This document shows positions 10,039 to 19,164 of a stretch of 64,000 nucleotides of DNA, one piece after another. Within the stretch, counting starts at the first letter, position 1. Every line of letters begins with the position of its first letter. A program made the position numbers and the translations under genes. The stretch is from JACVRW01 sp963757815. Lineage in GTDB: Bacteria > Actinomycetota > Thermoleophilia > Solirubrobacterales > Thermoleophilaceae. The stretch covers positions 1-64,000 of the forward strand of contig CAVWSN010000034.1 of NCBI GenBank assembly GCA_963757815.1, read 5' to 3'. The notes beneath the pieces are model-generated. The model was not told where the DNA came from and made no database searches. It saw nothing but the letters and a program-made list of their open reading frames with translations.

Positions 10039-10075
10039 GTGATCGCGCCGCGGCGCGGGGGTGTGGCGTGCGGCG

Positions 10076-11650
10076 CTACGCCGAGACCGGCTCCGGTACG
10101 CCTTCGGCGATGTGCGGGAGCTCGTCATCGATCGGCTCGGTGCGCTGGATGTCGCGCTCGCGCACAAGCCACAGTGCCGCGACCGCTCCGGCGAGGGCGA
10201 AGATCCCGCCGAGGGTGAGGATGTCGTTCATGCCCGCGAGGAACCCCTCTCGGGCCGCCGTCTCGACGCCGTCGCGCGCGCCAGCCGGCACGCCCGCCAG
10301 GGCCGAGTCCAGATTGCCGGATGAGACCGCCTCCACCAGCTGGCGCGGGCGCTCGCCCGTGCCCGCCGGCGTCCCGGCGGCCAGCTCCTCGATCTTGGCG
10401 GCGCCGCGACCGAGGAAGATTGCGCCCCAGGCCGCGATGCCGATGGCGATCCCGACCTGGCGGAATGTGTCGTTGATGCCGGACGCCATCCCGCTCTGCT
10501 CCTTCGGAACCACGGACACGGCCACGTCGGCGATCACCGGATTGATCAGGCCGATGCCCACGCCCGAGATGACGAAGCCAGCGAGCAGCGCCGTCCATTC
10601 GTCTGTGGGGTCGAGGCCGCTCATGAGCAGCAGGCCGCCACCGACGAGCACGAGGCCGATCGAAAGCACCACCCTCGCCGGCACCCGCGTGATGATCAGG
10701 GCACCCGTTGCCGCCGAGACGAAGAACGTTGTCACCGTGATGGGCAGGTAGATCAGCCCTGCCGCGAGCGGGTCATGCCCCAGGAAGCCCTGCAGGTAGA
10801 ACGTGAGGTAGAGGAACAGCGCGAACATCGACGCCGAGATACCGAGCGCCGATAGCTGGATGCCCGTGAAGGCCCGCTTGCGGAACAGGTGCAGCGGCAA
10901 CATCGGCTGCTGGACGCGCGACTCGATCGCCAGGAAGAGCGCCATGAGCACGCCGGCACCAGCGAGCAGCGACACGATCATGGTCGAACCCCAGCCCTCC
11001 TCGTTGCCGCGCAGCAGCCCGAACACGAGCAGGAACAGCGAGGTCGAGAAGGTCACCAGCCCGGCCCAGTCGATGCGCGACGCGTTCGGGTCGCGCGACT
11101 CACGCAGCTTGGTGTAGGTGATCGCGACTGCGGCGATGCCGATCGGCACGTTCAGGAAGAAGATTGACTCCCACCCGAGCGAGTCGGTCAGCGCTCCGCC
11201 GACGAGCGGGCCCGTGGCAACGGCGACCCCGATGGTGGCGCCGTACACGCCCATGGCCGTGCCGCGTTCGCGGCCGGCGGTGAACTCCTGGGCGATCAGC
11301 GCCAGCGAGACGGCGAACATGACCGCACCGCCGATGCCCTGAATGGCGCGCGCAATGTTGAGGAAGGTCGGATCGGTGGCCAGGCCGGCGCCCAGCGAGG
11401 CGAGCGTGAAGATCGCCAGGCCGGCGGCGAACACTCGTCTGCGTCCAAGTCGGTCGGCCAGGACGCCAGCCGTGAGAACGAGTGCCGCGAGCGACAGCGT
11501 GTAGGCGTCGATTACCCACTGGAGCTCGGTGAAGCTGGCGCCGAGATCGGCCTCGATGGCCGGCAGCGCCGTGTTCACCACGGTGATGTCCAGCAGGAGC
11601 ATGAAGGTCGCGACGCTGACGGCGAACAGCGTCCACCACTTGCGGTGCAT
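10076..11650 (-). CDS. MFS drug:H+ antiporter, DHA2 (EmrB/QacA) family
   Basis: Inner-membrane efflux pump of about 524 residues with 14 predicted helices, the DHA2 layout. Visible hallmarks are 'LLDITVVNTALPAIEADL' in helix 1, the motif-A loop 'GVLADRLGRRR', 'ARAIQGIGGA', and motif C 'GPLVGGALTDSLGWESIF' followed by 'LNVPIG'. The ATG at 11650 is preferred since AGGGAG lies ten bases upstream; another ATG at 11671 is possible. Divergent from a MarR regulator with repeated operator-like sites between them, so repression by MarR with release by a toxic compound is the likely control. Confidence 0.92.
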   Translation of the reverse strand: MHRKWWTLFAVSVATFMLLLDITVVNTALPAIEADLGASFTELQWVIDAYTLSLAALVLTAGVLADRLGRRRVFAAGLAIFTLASLGAGLATDPTFLNIARAIQGIGGAVMFAVSLALIAQEFTAGRERGTAMGVYGATIGVAVATGPLVGGALTDSLGWESIFFLNVPIGIAAVAITYTKLRESRDPNASRIDWAGLVTFSTSLFLLVFGLLRGNEEGWGSTMIVSLLAGAGVLMALFLAIESRVQQPMLPLHLFRKRAFTGIQLSALGISASMFALFLYLTFYLQGFLGHDPLAAGLIYLPITVTTFFVSAATGALIITRVPARVVLSIGLVLVGGGLLLMSGLDPTDEWTALLAGFVISGVGIGLINPVIADVAVSVVPKEQSGMASGINDTFRQVGIAIGIAAWGAIFLGRGAAKIEELAAGTPAGTGERPRQLVEAVSSGNLDSALAGVPAGARDGVETAAREGFLAGMNDILTLGGIFALAGAVAALWLVRERDIQRTEPIDDELPHIAEGVPEPVSA

Positions 11651-11670
11651 TTCTGTTTGTCTCCCTAGCA

Positions 11671-11738
11671 TTCGTCAGGTAACCTTGTAAGGCAGCTTTA
11701 TAAAGCTTCCTGACGAACAAGTCAAGCTGCCTGACGAA
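11671..11738 (-). promoter_or_regulatory. Promoter and MarR-type operator between MFS pump and regulator
   Basis: On the minus strand a near-consensus promoter reads TTGACT (11725-11720), a 17-bp spacer and TATAAA (11702-11697), placing the MFS start near 11690. The -10 lies in the palindrome AGCTTTATAAAGCT (11694-11707). Around it CCTGACGAA occurs at 11709-11717 and 11730-11738, in direct orientation 21 bp apart (two helical turns), and inverted as TTCGTCAGG at 11671-11679. This repeated half-site is the probable binding site of the adjacent MarR protein, which would also cover its own start. Confidence 0.72.
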
Positions 11739-12211
11739 TGTCTGTCAAACCGATCAGTCCGCCACCCCGGCCGTTGCCCGCCCTCCTCACGGAGGTCAAG
11801 CTCGCCGCCATCGCCAAGCTGCGTGATCGGATCGCAGAGGCTGGGCATCCCGACATCCGCGAGGGGCACGGCTGCGTGTTCGGCTTCATCGACCTCGAGA
11901 AGGGCTCACGCCTGACCGACCTGGCCGCCAGCGCGGGGCTGACCAAGCAGGCAGTCGGCGAGGCGGTCACCGAGCTCGAGCGGCTCGGCTATGTGAAACG
12001 GGTGCCGGATCCGCAGGATGGGCGAGCAAAAATCATCAAGCTCACCGACCGCGGGATGGACGCGATCATCAAGGGCCGCCGTATCTTCGCCGGGATCGAG
12101 CACGAGTGGGCGGAGCAGATCGGTCCCGAGCTGGTGGCCTGTCTGCGCGAGGCTGCCACGCGAATCGCGGCGCTCGAGGCAGCCAAGCGCGACCATCGCT
12201 CCGTCGCCTAA
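11738..12211 (+). CDS. MarR-family transcriptional regulator
   Basis: 157-residue winged-helix repressor. The recognition helix and wing are seen in 'AASAGLTKQAVGEAVTELER', 'LGYVKRVPDPQDGRAKIIKLT'. Helices at both ends would make the dimer interface. It starts inside the operator region and is divergent from the MFS pump, so it most likely represses that pump and itself. No strong ribosome site is seen upstream of the ATG. Its stop overlaps the stop of a mutase remnant on the other strand. Confidence 0.88.
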   Translation: MSVKPISPPPRPLPALLTEVKLAAIAKLRDRIAEAGHPDIREGHGCVFGFIDLEKGSRLTDLAASAGLTKQAVGEAVTELERLGYVKRVPDPQDGRAKIIKLTDRGMDAIIKGRRIFAGIEHEWAEQIGPELVACLREAATRIAALEAAKRDHRSVA

Positions 12212-12410
12212 ACCCGCACGGCCTGCTCGATGTAGGTGATGATCCCCCGGTACGGGGGCGCCGGGCGTGAACACCTCCGCCACCCCCAGCTGCTTCAGCT
12301 CGGGGATGTCCTCGTTTGGGATCGTGCCGCCCACCACCAGAACCACCTCGTCCGCGGCTTCGCTCTTGAGCAGCTCGGCGATGCCCGGCAAGGCCATCTC
12401 CGTAGGCTCA
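12208..12410 (-). pseudogene. Remnant of methylmalonyl-CoA mutase-type B12-binding domain
   Basis: Only the last 65 or so codons survive, with typical mutase C-terminal text: VVGGTIPNEDIPELKQLG, then VAEVFTPGA. A one-base excess in a run of five G shifts the frame; correcting it gives GIITYIEQAVRV and a TAG at 12208. Upstream the similarity stops abruptly at about 12410, where a hydrolase fragment on the opposite strand begins. The catalytic barrel and the B12-binding DxHxxG are absent. Non-functional. Confidence 0.7.
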
Positions 12411-12650
12411 TTCCGCGCCCAGCTCAAGGCCATCCACCGATGGGGTCAGCAGAAGCCCGCCGACCTCGCGAGCATCCACCAGCCGGTGCTCGTCATGAAC
12501 GGTGAGAGCGACAAGATGGTGCCCACCAAGAACACCGTCGACCTCGATCGACGACTCCCGAACAGCCAGCTCGTCCTCTATCCCGACGCCGGGCACGGCG
12601 GGGTGTTCCAGTTCCACGACGACTTCGTCAAGCGGGCTCTCGAGTTCCGT
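12411..12650 (+). pseudogene. Remnant of an alpha/beta hydrolase, C-terminal end
   Basis: About 80 codons in one frame match the end of alpha/beta hydrolases: QPVLVMNGESDKMVP carries the acid residue (Asp), and PDAGHGGVFQFHDDFV carries the catalytic His. The nucleophile elbow and the whole first half are missing. It starts exactly where the mutase remnant ends, so a deletion or recombination joined the two. Confidence 0.7.
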
Positions 12651-12935
12651 ATGAGAGCTCCCGCGCCGCCGCACACCCTCCGGCGGATTGGCCTCCTCAC
12701 GTCGTCCGCGCCGCGGCCGACCCGTTCGCCTGGTGCTCGTCCGGAGGGGGCGTTCGAGCTGCGCGAAACAACGCGCCCGCCCGGCGTCGGATGCGGCGTC
12801 TCAACTATGCCCAGCGGGCGCTCGCTCGTCACGGGATGGGGGACCGTCGCCGCGCGGCGCCTCACCTGCCGCGGCAGGCACCCTCCGACCGGCCCGCCGT
12901 GACGCGCCCCGTCCCGGGGGTTCCTCGATCGCCAT
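12651..12935. other. Gene-free stretch
   Basis: No supportable gene. It separates the hydrolase remnant from the 3' end of the xanthine-dehydrogenase-like genes. Confidence 0.4.
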
Positions 12936-13885
12936 CTACGCGAGCGCGCGGCCGAGCGTCTCGCTTACCGTATGCGGCAGGAGGTGCAATTTGTAGTGGG
13001 TCATCGGCAGTGGACTCCCGCCCTGGGCTGCGAGCGACGCAGCCTGCTCGAGCACTTCGGGCTCGCCCGCTTGCCTGTCAGCGCCTCCTCGACCTGCGGG
13101 AGCCGAAGCGGAATCGGCGCCACGCCGCCGACTGCTACGCGCGCGAACTCGATCGTCTGTCCGGTCACGACCAGCCGCACGACCGCCTCGACCAGCGGCC
13201 ACTCGGCGTACGCGCGGCTGGTCGCGCTGAAGTACGCGGCCCGCTCGTCCTCGAGCGCCGGCGGGGCAGCGTCACCGCGGTCAGGATCTCGTCGCTCGCC
13301 GAGCTGGTGGTCGCGGCGGCCGTCGGCGCCGTCGCCGAAGAGCGCGCGCCACGGCGAGCGGTCGGCGCCGGTCGTGTCTCGACCTGCGCGTCGTAGGCGA
13401 GCAGCGCCGTGCCGAGCGTCGACGGGTGCGGCGCCACGCAGGGGCCGAGGTCGAAGCAGACGCCGTAGCAGGTGGTTGCCGGCGCGGGCCGGGCAGTCGT
13501 CGCCGCCCTTCTTCAGGCAGCTGATCGCCGGATGGCGGTAGTACCAGCAGCGGTTGCGCTGCAGCAGGTTTCCGCCGAGCGTGCCGGCCGCGCGGATCTG
13601 CGGCGTCGCGAGCGCCGCGGCCGCCGCGGCGCGAGCCCGGGATAGGCGGCTGCGAGCCGGGTATCGCGCGGCGAGCGTGCGCGATCGGGACCAGCGCGCC
13701 GATCCGGCGCCGCGCCGCCGCTCGTTCCAGTCGAGCGCGGTCGAGGTCCGGGCAGCAGCCCGAGGTCGAGCGAGCGGGCCGCGAGCTCACCCCGCTGCGC
13801 AGCCGCTGCTGGAGGTCGGTGCCGCCGGCCCGGAACTCGCCGGCGCCTCGCGCGCCTCCTCGATCGTGCTCGGGGCAGGTGTCAC
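12936..13885 (-). pseudogene. FAD-binding subunit of a xanthine dehydrogenase/CO-dehydrogenase-type hydroxylase, frame-broken
   Basis: CoxM-like medium subunit that would pass electrons from the 2Fe-2S clusters to an acceptor through FAD. Pieces lie in all three frames: a GTG start at 13885 (VTPAPSTIEEAREA), FRAGGTDLQQRL (FAD-loop region), 'GTLGGNLLQRNRCWYYRHP', APHPSTLGTALLAYDA, DEILTAVTLP and the C-terminus GGSPLPMTHYKLHLLP with TAG at 12936. At least five indels are needed to join them. Order and neighbours (large subunit directly upstream) are normal for the family. Confidence 0.72.
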
Positions 13886-16100
13886 GCTCGATCCCCTGCA
13901 GCAGCCGGTCGGGGCGGATCGGCAGCTCGTACGGCCGCCAGCCGGTCGCGTTGTGCACGGCGTTCCCGATCGACGGCCGCGACGGCGATCGTGGAGATCT
14001 CGCCCAGCCCCACGCCGCCGCCGGGCACGTGCTCGAAGCCCTCCTCGTCGAAGTGCACTTCGATCTCGGGGGTGTCGCGCGATGCCGGGGATCCGGTAGT
14101 CCTCGAGGCCGGCGCTGAGCACGAGCCCGCTCTGGGGTCGATCCTGGCGCTGCTCGTAGAGCGCGTACCCGACCCCCTGGATCACGCCGCCGTAGCACTG
14201 GCTGCGCGCCAGTTCGGGCGCGGCCACCCGGCCGGCCGCGATCCCGGCGGCACGCGCGAAGCACACGGATCCGGCCCAGCAGCGTGTCCACCTCGACCTC
14301 GCTCACGTGGACGGCGCCCGTGTAGCCGCGGCCGATGCCGTAGTCTTGCTCCATCCAGCGCAAGCCATTCGCTCGGTGAGCGCCGCCCGGCTAGCGCCGG
14401 TGCCCGCCAGCGGCCTTTCGGCACGCCGAGGCGGAGTCGGTCGTCGACCGGACGGTCGGCGCGCGCGCTGAGATCCGGCGCCGAGGCGATCAGCTCCGCC
14501 CAGTCGACGGCCGCCGGCTCGCCTCCGCCGGCCCCGACGCGCGCGGCAGGCGCCGGCGCAACTCGGTCGGCCGCCGCGAGCGTCGGTCGGGACGAGCGTC
14601 GCCGTGGCCATGCTGCCGCCCGATGCTCGGGCCGCTCGACAGCCGCGAGTCGCCGATCCGCACCTCCACCGCCGCCGGCTCGAGGTCGAAGGCGCCGGCC
14701 ACGGTGCTCGCGAGCACGCTGCGGCTGCCCGTGCCGATGTCCTGCACGCCGGTGCGCCACGAACAGCCGTCCGCGCTCGACGCCCACCTCGACCTCGCAG
14801 CCCAGCTGGTAGATGTAGAGCCAGTTCGCCGCGGCCACGCCGACGCCGCGCCGGAAGCGTCCCTGTCGCGGACCGCGTCGCGGCGCGGTCGCGCCAGAGC
14901 GGAAGCGACTGCGACCCAGCGCGTAGAGCCGCTGGCGCTGCGGGAGCGGATCCCAGCGCCGCCGCAGCGCGATCGGGTCGCGCCCGAGCCGGTGCGCCGC
15001 CTCGTCGACCGCCTGCTCGAGCGCCCAGCAGGCCAGCGGCGCGCCCGGGCCCCGGAAGGGCAGGCCCGGCGGCATGTGGTTGACGACGTCGTAGTCTTGG
15101 AGGTCCTTGGCGCGCGCCGGGTAGACCATCCGGCAGAGGCCCGCGATCGTCGAGCCCACGCTGACGCCGGCGTCCCCGTAGGCGCGCACCTGGAGCGCGC
15201 GCGGGCCGCGCCGAGTCGCTCGCGAGCAGCGCGAGCTCGATCTCGGCGCTGGGGCGGTAGCCCGCGACGCTGATCTCCTCGCCGCGGTCGAGGGCGACCC
15301 GCGACGGGAGCGCTGGCGGCGCGCGCGAGCTCGATCGCCGCGACCGTCTCGAGGGTCAGGTTCTGCTTCGCGCCGAAGCCGCCGCCCACGTGCTCGGCGA
15401 CCACGTGCACCTGCTCGAGGGCCAGCCCGAAGCGCTCGGCGATCTGCTTCGCGAGGTGGCCCAGCGCCTGGGTCGAGACATAAACGTGCAGCGTCTCGCC
15501 GTCCCAGCGGGCGACGCACGCGTGCGGCTCGAGGGCGGTGTGGACCTGCGCCGCGGTGCGCCAGACACCCCTCGACGAGCAGCGGGTCGCCGCGTTCGCG
15601 CGCCTCCGCGATCAGCCGGCGCGCCTTGCGGCGCCGCTGCGAGAACGCCGCCGCGGGACCGCGCAGGTTCCCGTGCCAGCGGGCCGGCGCCGGCGGCCCC
15701 TCCGCCTGACGTGGGCGGCTTGCTTGCGGCGCCCGCTGTAGACGCGCGGGTGCGCCCTCCCGGCGCGCGGCTCGAGCTCCGATCGCGGCCGGAAGCGGCT
15801 CGTACCGGACCCGCACCAGCGCGAGCGCCTGCTCGGCCGTCTGCCGGTCGACGGCCGCGACCGCCGCCACCTCCTGGCCGACGTAGCGCACCACCCGCGT
15901 CCTTGCCGAGCAGCTCGACCGCCGCGCCCGACACCCGCGTGCGCGCGAGCCGGGTCGAGATCCACCGAGAGCACGCGCGCGTGCGGATGCGGCGAGCGCA
16001 GGATGACGCCCTCGAGCTGGCCCTCGTGGCGCACGTCGGCGGCATACACCGCCGCGCCGGTCACCTTCTCCCGCGCCTCCAGGCGCGGGCCCGCCCGGGT
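13882..16100 (-). pseudogene. Molybdopterin-binding large subunit of xanthine dehydrogenase-type enzyme, frame-broken
   Basis: Large (CoxL/XdhB-like) catalytic part. Recognisable segments in order are LEAREKVTGAAVYAADVRHE, 'VRYVGQEVAAVAA', 'MHVVAEHVGGGFGAKQNL' (the Mo-cofactor GGGFGxK loop), GLCRMVYPARAKDLQDYD, FRGPGAPLACWALEQAVDEA, 'RLGRDPIALRR' and the C-terminal SIGNAVHNATGWRPYELPI. They switch frame about every 100-200 bp. Spacing is close to normal, so little is deleted. The 2Fe-2S domain lies just upstream without a visible independent start for this part, hinting at a fused small-large polypeptide. Substrate class unknown. Confidence 0.75.
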
Positions 16101-16591
16101 CGCCCGCGTCGAAGCGGCCGGCGCAGGCATCTCGAACGGCGGCGAGGATTCCCACGTAGGCGCCGCAGCGGCACAGATGCCCGGCGAGCGCCTCGCGCGA
16201 TCGTCCTCGTGCGTGGGCGCGTCGGTGCCGCGCTCCCGGCGCCAGCGGTCGTGGAAGGCGATCGCCTCGACCACGAACCCCGGCGTGCAGTAGCCGCACT
16301 GCAGCGCGTCGTGGGCGATGAACGCCCGCTGCACCGGATGCAGGTCCGGCCCGAGGCCCTCGACGGTCGTGAGCGTCACGGCCCTCCAGCGCGCGTCGCC
16401 GGCAGCAGGCAGCTCGTGACCGGCACGCCGTCGAGCAGCACGGTGCACGCTCCGCAGACGCCCTCGCCGCAGACGAGCTTGGCCCCGGTCAGGCCGAGCC
16501 GGTCGCGCAGGACATCGACCGCGGACTCCTCCGCGCGCACTTCGATCTCGCGCCACTCGCCGTTGATGCTGCACCGAACCGTGTCGCTCAT
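16101..16591 (-). pseudogene. 2Fe-2S small subunit or domain of xanthine dehydrogenase-type enzyme, frame-broken
   Basis: Starts cleanly at ATG 16591. The first, plant-ferredoxin-like cluster is intact as KLVCGEGVCGACTVLLDG followed by SCLLP. After about residue 70 the frame shifts at GGAGGGCC. The second domain follows with LQCGYCTPGFVVEAI and, after another shift, LAGHLCRCGAYVGILAAV, giving all eight cluster cysteines. It then runs towards LEAREKVTG of the large subunit. This would be the electron-transfer part of the molybdenum hydroxylase encoded downstream. Confidence 0.75.
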
Positions 16592-16599
16592 CGCTCCTG

Positions 16600-16938
16600 C
16601 GGTCGCTCCACGCGACCATAACCCGTCTCAGAGGATCGCGGGAACGATCCCTCGCTCCTGCCTCGTGCCGAATGCGAGCGCCTCGGGACCGTCGCCCAGG
16701 ACGCCTGCTTAGGACGAGCTCCGACAGCGCCGATCGATCGCGCGCAGACACCTGCTTCGCCTTGGCGGAGCAGGCGTCAGAGGAGCGCGGTACAGCGCAC
16801 TTGGTGCTCGTCCATGGCAGGAGCGCCTGGGACCGTGCGCCGACACGCTCGCTTTCATGGAATGCGAAACTCTGATCGCAGGTGGGCGGAGCTTCCCGTT
16901 TGGTCGCGAAGCAAACCGCGAGTGGGAGGAGCACCGAG
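16600..16938. other. Intergenic region with a hairpin
   Basis: Between the divergent Fe-S gene and the NTF2-like gene. CCTGCTTCGCC (16751-16761) TT GGCGGAGCAGG (16764-16774) forms an 11-bp stem with one mismatch and a two-base spacer. It could be a regulatory or terminator structure. No gene seen. Confidence 0.45.
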
Positions 16939-17266
16939 GTGACCGAGCAGGATCTACCCGCGCCAGTCATGCGCGCCATCGAAGCCGTCAACGCCGGCCA
17001 CACCGATGCGTTTCTGTCCGAGTTCGCGGGCCGGCGCCTGTATCGACGACAACGGCCGGCGATTCAGCGGACACGATGCGATGCGCGCCTGGAGCGACCG
17101 CGAGCTGATCGGCGCCAACACTCGCTTCGAGGTCACCGGCAGCGAGCCCACCGATGGCGGTGTCGCGGTCGACATCGGGGTCGCCTCCGACGGCTTCAAC
17201 GGCTACAGCCGCTTCACCTTCGAACTCGACGGCGAGGCGCTGCGGTCGATGGCGATCACGGCCTAG
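16939..17266 (+). CDS. NTF2-like (SnoaL-type) small protein, one-base frame break
   Basis: About 109 residues when repaired. N-terminus VTEQDLPAPVMRAIEAVNAG in one frame, then IDDNGRRFSGHDAMRAWSD to RFTFELDGEALRSMAITA in another. Removing one G from GGG near 17030 joins them as FLSEFAAGACIDDNG. The fold is a cone-shaped alpha+beta barrel that often binds or isomerises small ligands; no function can be given. GTG 16939 has GGAGGAG upstream. Probably functional if the extra G is an error. Confidence 0.65.
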
Positions 17267-17361
17267 GGGAGGCGAGGCACCGGCATCGCGAGCCCTTCTG
17301 GGAAGCGTCGCCCAGGATCCGGGGCCGAGAGTCCTGTGGCGATCCTTCGTCTCCTCCCTCG

Positions 17362-17910
17362 TTAGGACCCGGCGGCTCGCTCCAGGGCGGCGAGCAAGGT
17401 CTCGATGTCGTACGAGTCGTCGTGCCTCGCAGCGTTGATGTAGAAGGTCGGGGTGCCGTTAACGCCGCTCCGCACGCCGCTCATGAAGTCCTCGCGGACC
17501 CGCTCGGCGTGGGCGTGTTCGGCGAGCTCTTTGTCGAACGGCTCGACGTCGAGCCCGAGCGCCCGGGCGTAGGCGCGGAGGTCCTGGTCGCGCAGGCGCT
17601 TCTGGTTCTCGTAGAGGAGGTCGTGCATCTGCCAGAACCTGCCTTGGCTCGCCGCGGCCTCGGCGGCCTCCGCGGCCTGTTCGGCGTGGGGGTGCGAGGT
17701 CGTGATCGGGAAGTTGCGAAACACGAACCGGAGCCTCTCGCCCATCCGGGCCTGCACCTCCTTGATGATCGGATACGCGGCGCCGCAGTAGGGGCACTCG
17801 TAGTCGCCGTACTCGACGAGCGTCACCGCCGCGTCCGCCGGCCCCTGGATGTGGTCCCGGTCTTCGGTGACAGGCATCGTGAGTGCCGCATCCCACTGGG
17901 TTGTGCTCAT
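17362..17910 (-). CDS. DsbA/FrnE-like thioredoxin-fold oxidoreductase
   Basis: 183-residue thioredoxin-fold protein of the DsbA type with active site Cys39-Pro-Tyr-Cys42 (YECPYCG), an inserted helical domain, and the cis-proline loop in NGTPTFYIN. No signal peptide, so it should work in the cytoplasm as a thiol-disulfide oxidoreductase, perhaps as reductant for the peroxiredoxin upstream. GGAAGGAGGG precedes the ATG. That ATG overlaps the peroxiredoxin stop as ATGA (17907-17910), indicating translational coupling. Confidence 0.87.
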   Translation of the reverse strand: MSTTQWDAALTMPVTEDRDHIQGPADAAVTLVEYGDYECPYCGAAYPIIKEVQARMGERLRFVFRNFPITTSHPHAEQAAEAAEAAASQGRFWQMHDLLYENQKRLRDQDLRAYARALGLDVEPFDKELAEHAHAERVREDFMSGVRSGVNGTPTFYINAARHDDSYDIETLLAALERAAGS

Positions 17911-18412
17911 GAGGCGCCCTCCTTCCCGAGGCTCTCGAGCGCGCGGAGGATCCCGTCCGCGCCCGGGTTCACACCCACTGGCGAGACGTAGCTCCACCGC
18001 ACGATGCCGTTGCCATCGATCACGTACAGGGCCCGCTCGCTCGTGCCGTCTCTGGCCCGGTAGACCTGATACGCCCGCGCCACCTCACCCTTGGGCTCGA
18101 AGTCGGCGAGCAGAGGGAAATGCAGGTTTCGATCCCTCGCGAAGGCCAGGTGGCACCAGACCCCGTCCACCGAGATGCCCAACAGCTGCTGCGTTGAACT
18201 TCTCGGAACTCGGGGAGCACCTCCTGGTACAGGGCCAGCTGATCGGAGCAGACCGGGCTCCAGTCCTCCGGGTAGAACGCGAGGATCACGGGCTGACCCC
18301 GGAACTCGGCGAGCGACACGGTCTGGTCGGGCGTCGAGCGAAGCTCGAAGTCCGGTGCGTTGGTGTCGGGCGCCAGCGGAGCTGCACCAGAGTCGACACT
18401 CGTCTTCGTCAT
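17907..18412 (-). CDS. Peroxiredoxin (AhpC/TSA family), frame break in the middle
   Basis: Thiol peroxidase of about 165 residues. The N-terminal half has the peroxidatic cysteine Cys55 in FYPEDWSPVCSDQLALYQE. The C-terminal half continues in another frame with LLGISVDGVWCHLAFARD, 'LHFPLLADFEPKGEVARAY' and ALYVIDGNGIVRWSYVSP. The break is near 18190-18210 and one or two indels restore it. Typical reductants are thioredoxin or Dsb-like proteins, and the next gene encodes one in a coupled arrangement. ATG 18412 is the only start before the conserved region. Confidence 0.78.
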
Positions 18413-18524
18413 ATGAAGAAAGCTTAGGCTCGACCGCCAGCCGGCAGAGATTCGCCCGCCGTAAGATCGAGCTGCCGCTTCCCCGAAACGAGGAGCTCGC
18501 CATGGCAGCGGGCGCGTGAGTGGT

Positions 18525-18938
18525 TCAGCGATCTTCGGGGAAGCGGTCGCCGTACATCGGTAGGCCGCTGGTGGAGGCCTCGCGTGAGGCCTCGTCCTCG
18601 ACGACGTCCCAGTGCTCCTTGAGCTGTGCGTCCTCCATGCGGACGAGGTCAACGACAATCCATGGTGCGGGAAGCCCGTGACCGGAGAACCGTCCACGGA
18701 CGAGGACCATGTCGCCGTCGGCCATGACGAGCTCCAGCTCGTGCTTGAACTCCGGGGGCATGGCCTTGATCAGGCCGAACAGGCCGTCGCGACCCGGGGG
18801 AATGTGCGCGCTGTGCTGGATGTACTCGTCCGCCCAGAAGCCTTCGGCGGCCGCGTAGTCGCGTTGGTTAAACAGAGCGTCGAACGCCTGGCGGACGACC
18901 TCCTTGTTGGTGTTCTGCGTGTCGGTTGTCGTACTCAT
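18525..18938 (-). CDS. SnoaL-like NTF2-fold protein (COG4922 type)
   Basis: 137 residues. It matches the 'predicted SnoaL-like aldol-condensation' group through FNQRDYAAAEGFWADEYIQH, 'SAHIPPGRDGLF' and the C-terminal 'LKEHWDVVEDE'. Members are small cone-shaped barrels often found beside oxidoreductases; the reaction is not established. ATG 18938 has AAAGGA eight bases upstream. It lies between OsmC and the peroxiredoxin, all on the minus strand, so it may be co-transcribed. Confidence 0.8.
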   Translation of the reverse strand: MSTTTDTQNTNKEVVRQAFDALFNQRDYAAAEGFWADEYIQHSAHIPPGRDGLFGLIKAMPPEFKHELELVMADGDMVLVRGRFSGHGLPAPWIVVDLVRMEDAQLKEHWDVVEDEASREASTSGLPMYGDRFPEDR

Positions 18939-18975
18939 CTTTTGGTCCTTTGTCCGAGAGTGGCTGGTCGGTGGG

Positions 18976-19164
18976 TCAGGCCTGCGTGCGGGCATATTTC
19001 TCTGCGAGTCGGTAGAAATTCGTGTCGAACGTCGCGGCAAAGGTTTCCGCGGTCTGGTCCGTGATCGGGCCAACCTGGCCTTTCGGTTCAGCATTGTTCA
19101 CCGCGACATCGAGACGGCCGAACCGGGCGACGGTCGTGTCGACCAGAACGTCGACGTCCATCAC
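18976..19164 (-). pseudogene. Short-chain dehydrogenase remnant
   Basis: About 60 codons of an SDR middle section: FGRLDVAVNNAE, then QVGPITDQTAETFAATFDTN. The NNAG motif is altered to NNAE, and neither the glycine-rich cofactor loop nor the YxxxK active site is present. Wedged between OsmC and the SnoaL-like gene, so it marks a deletion. Confidence 0.65.
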
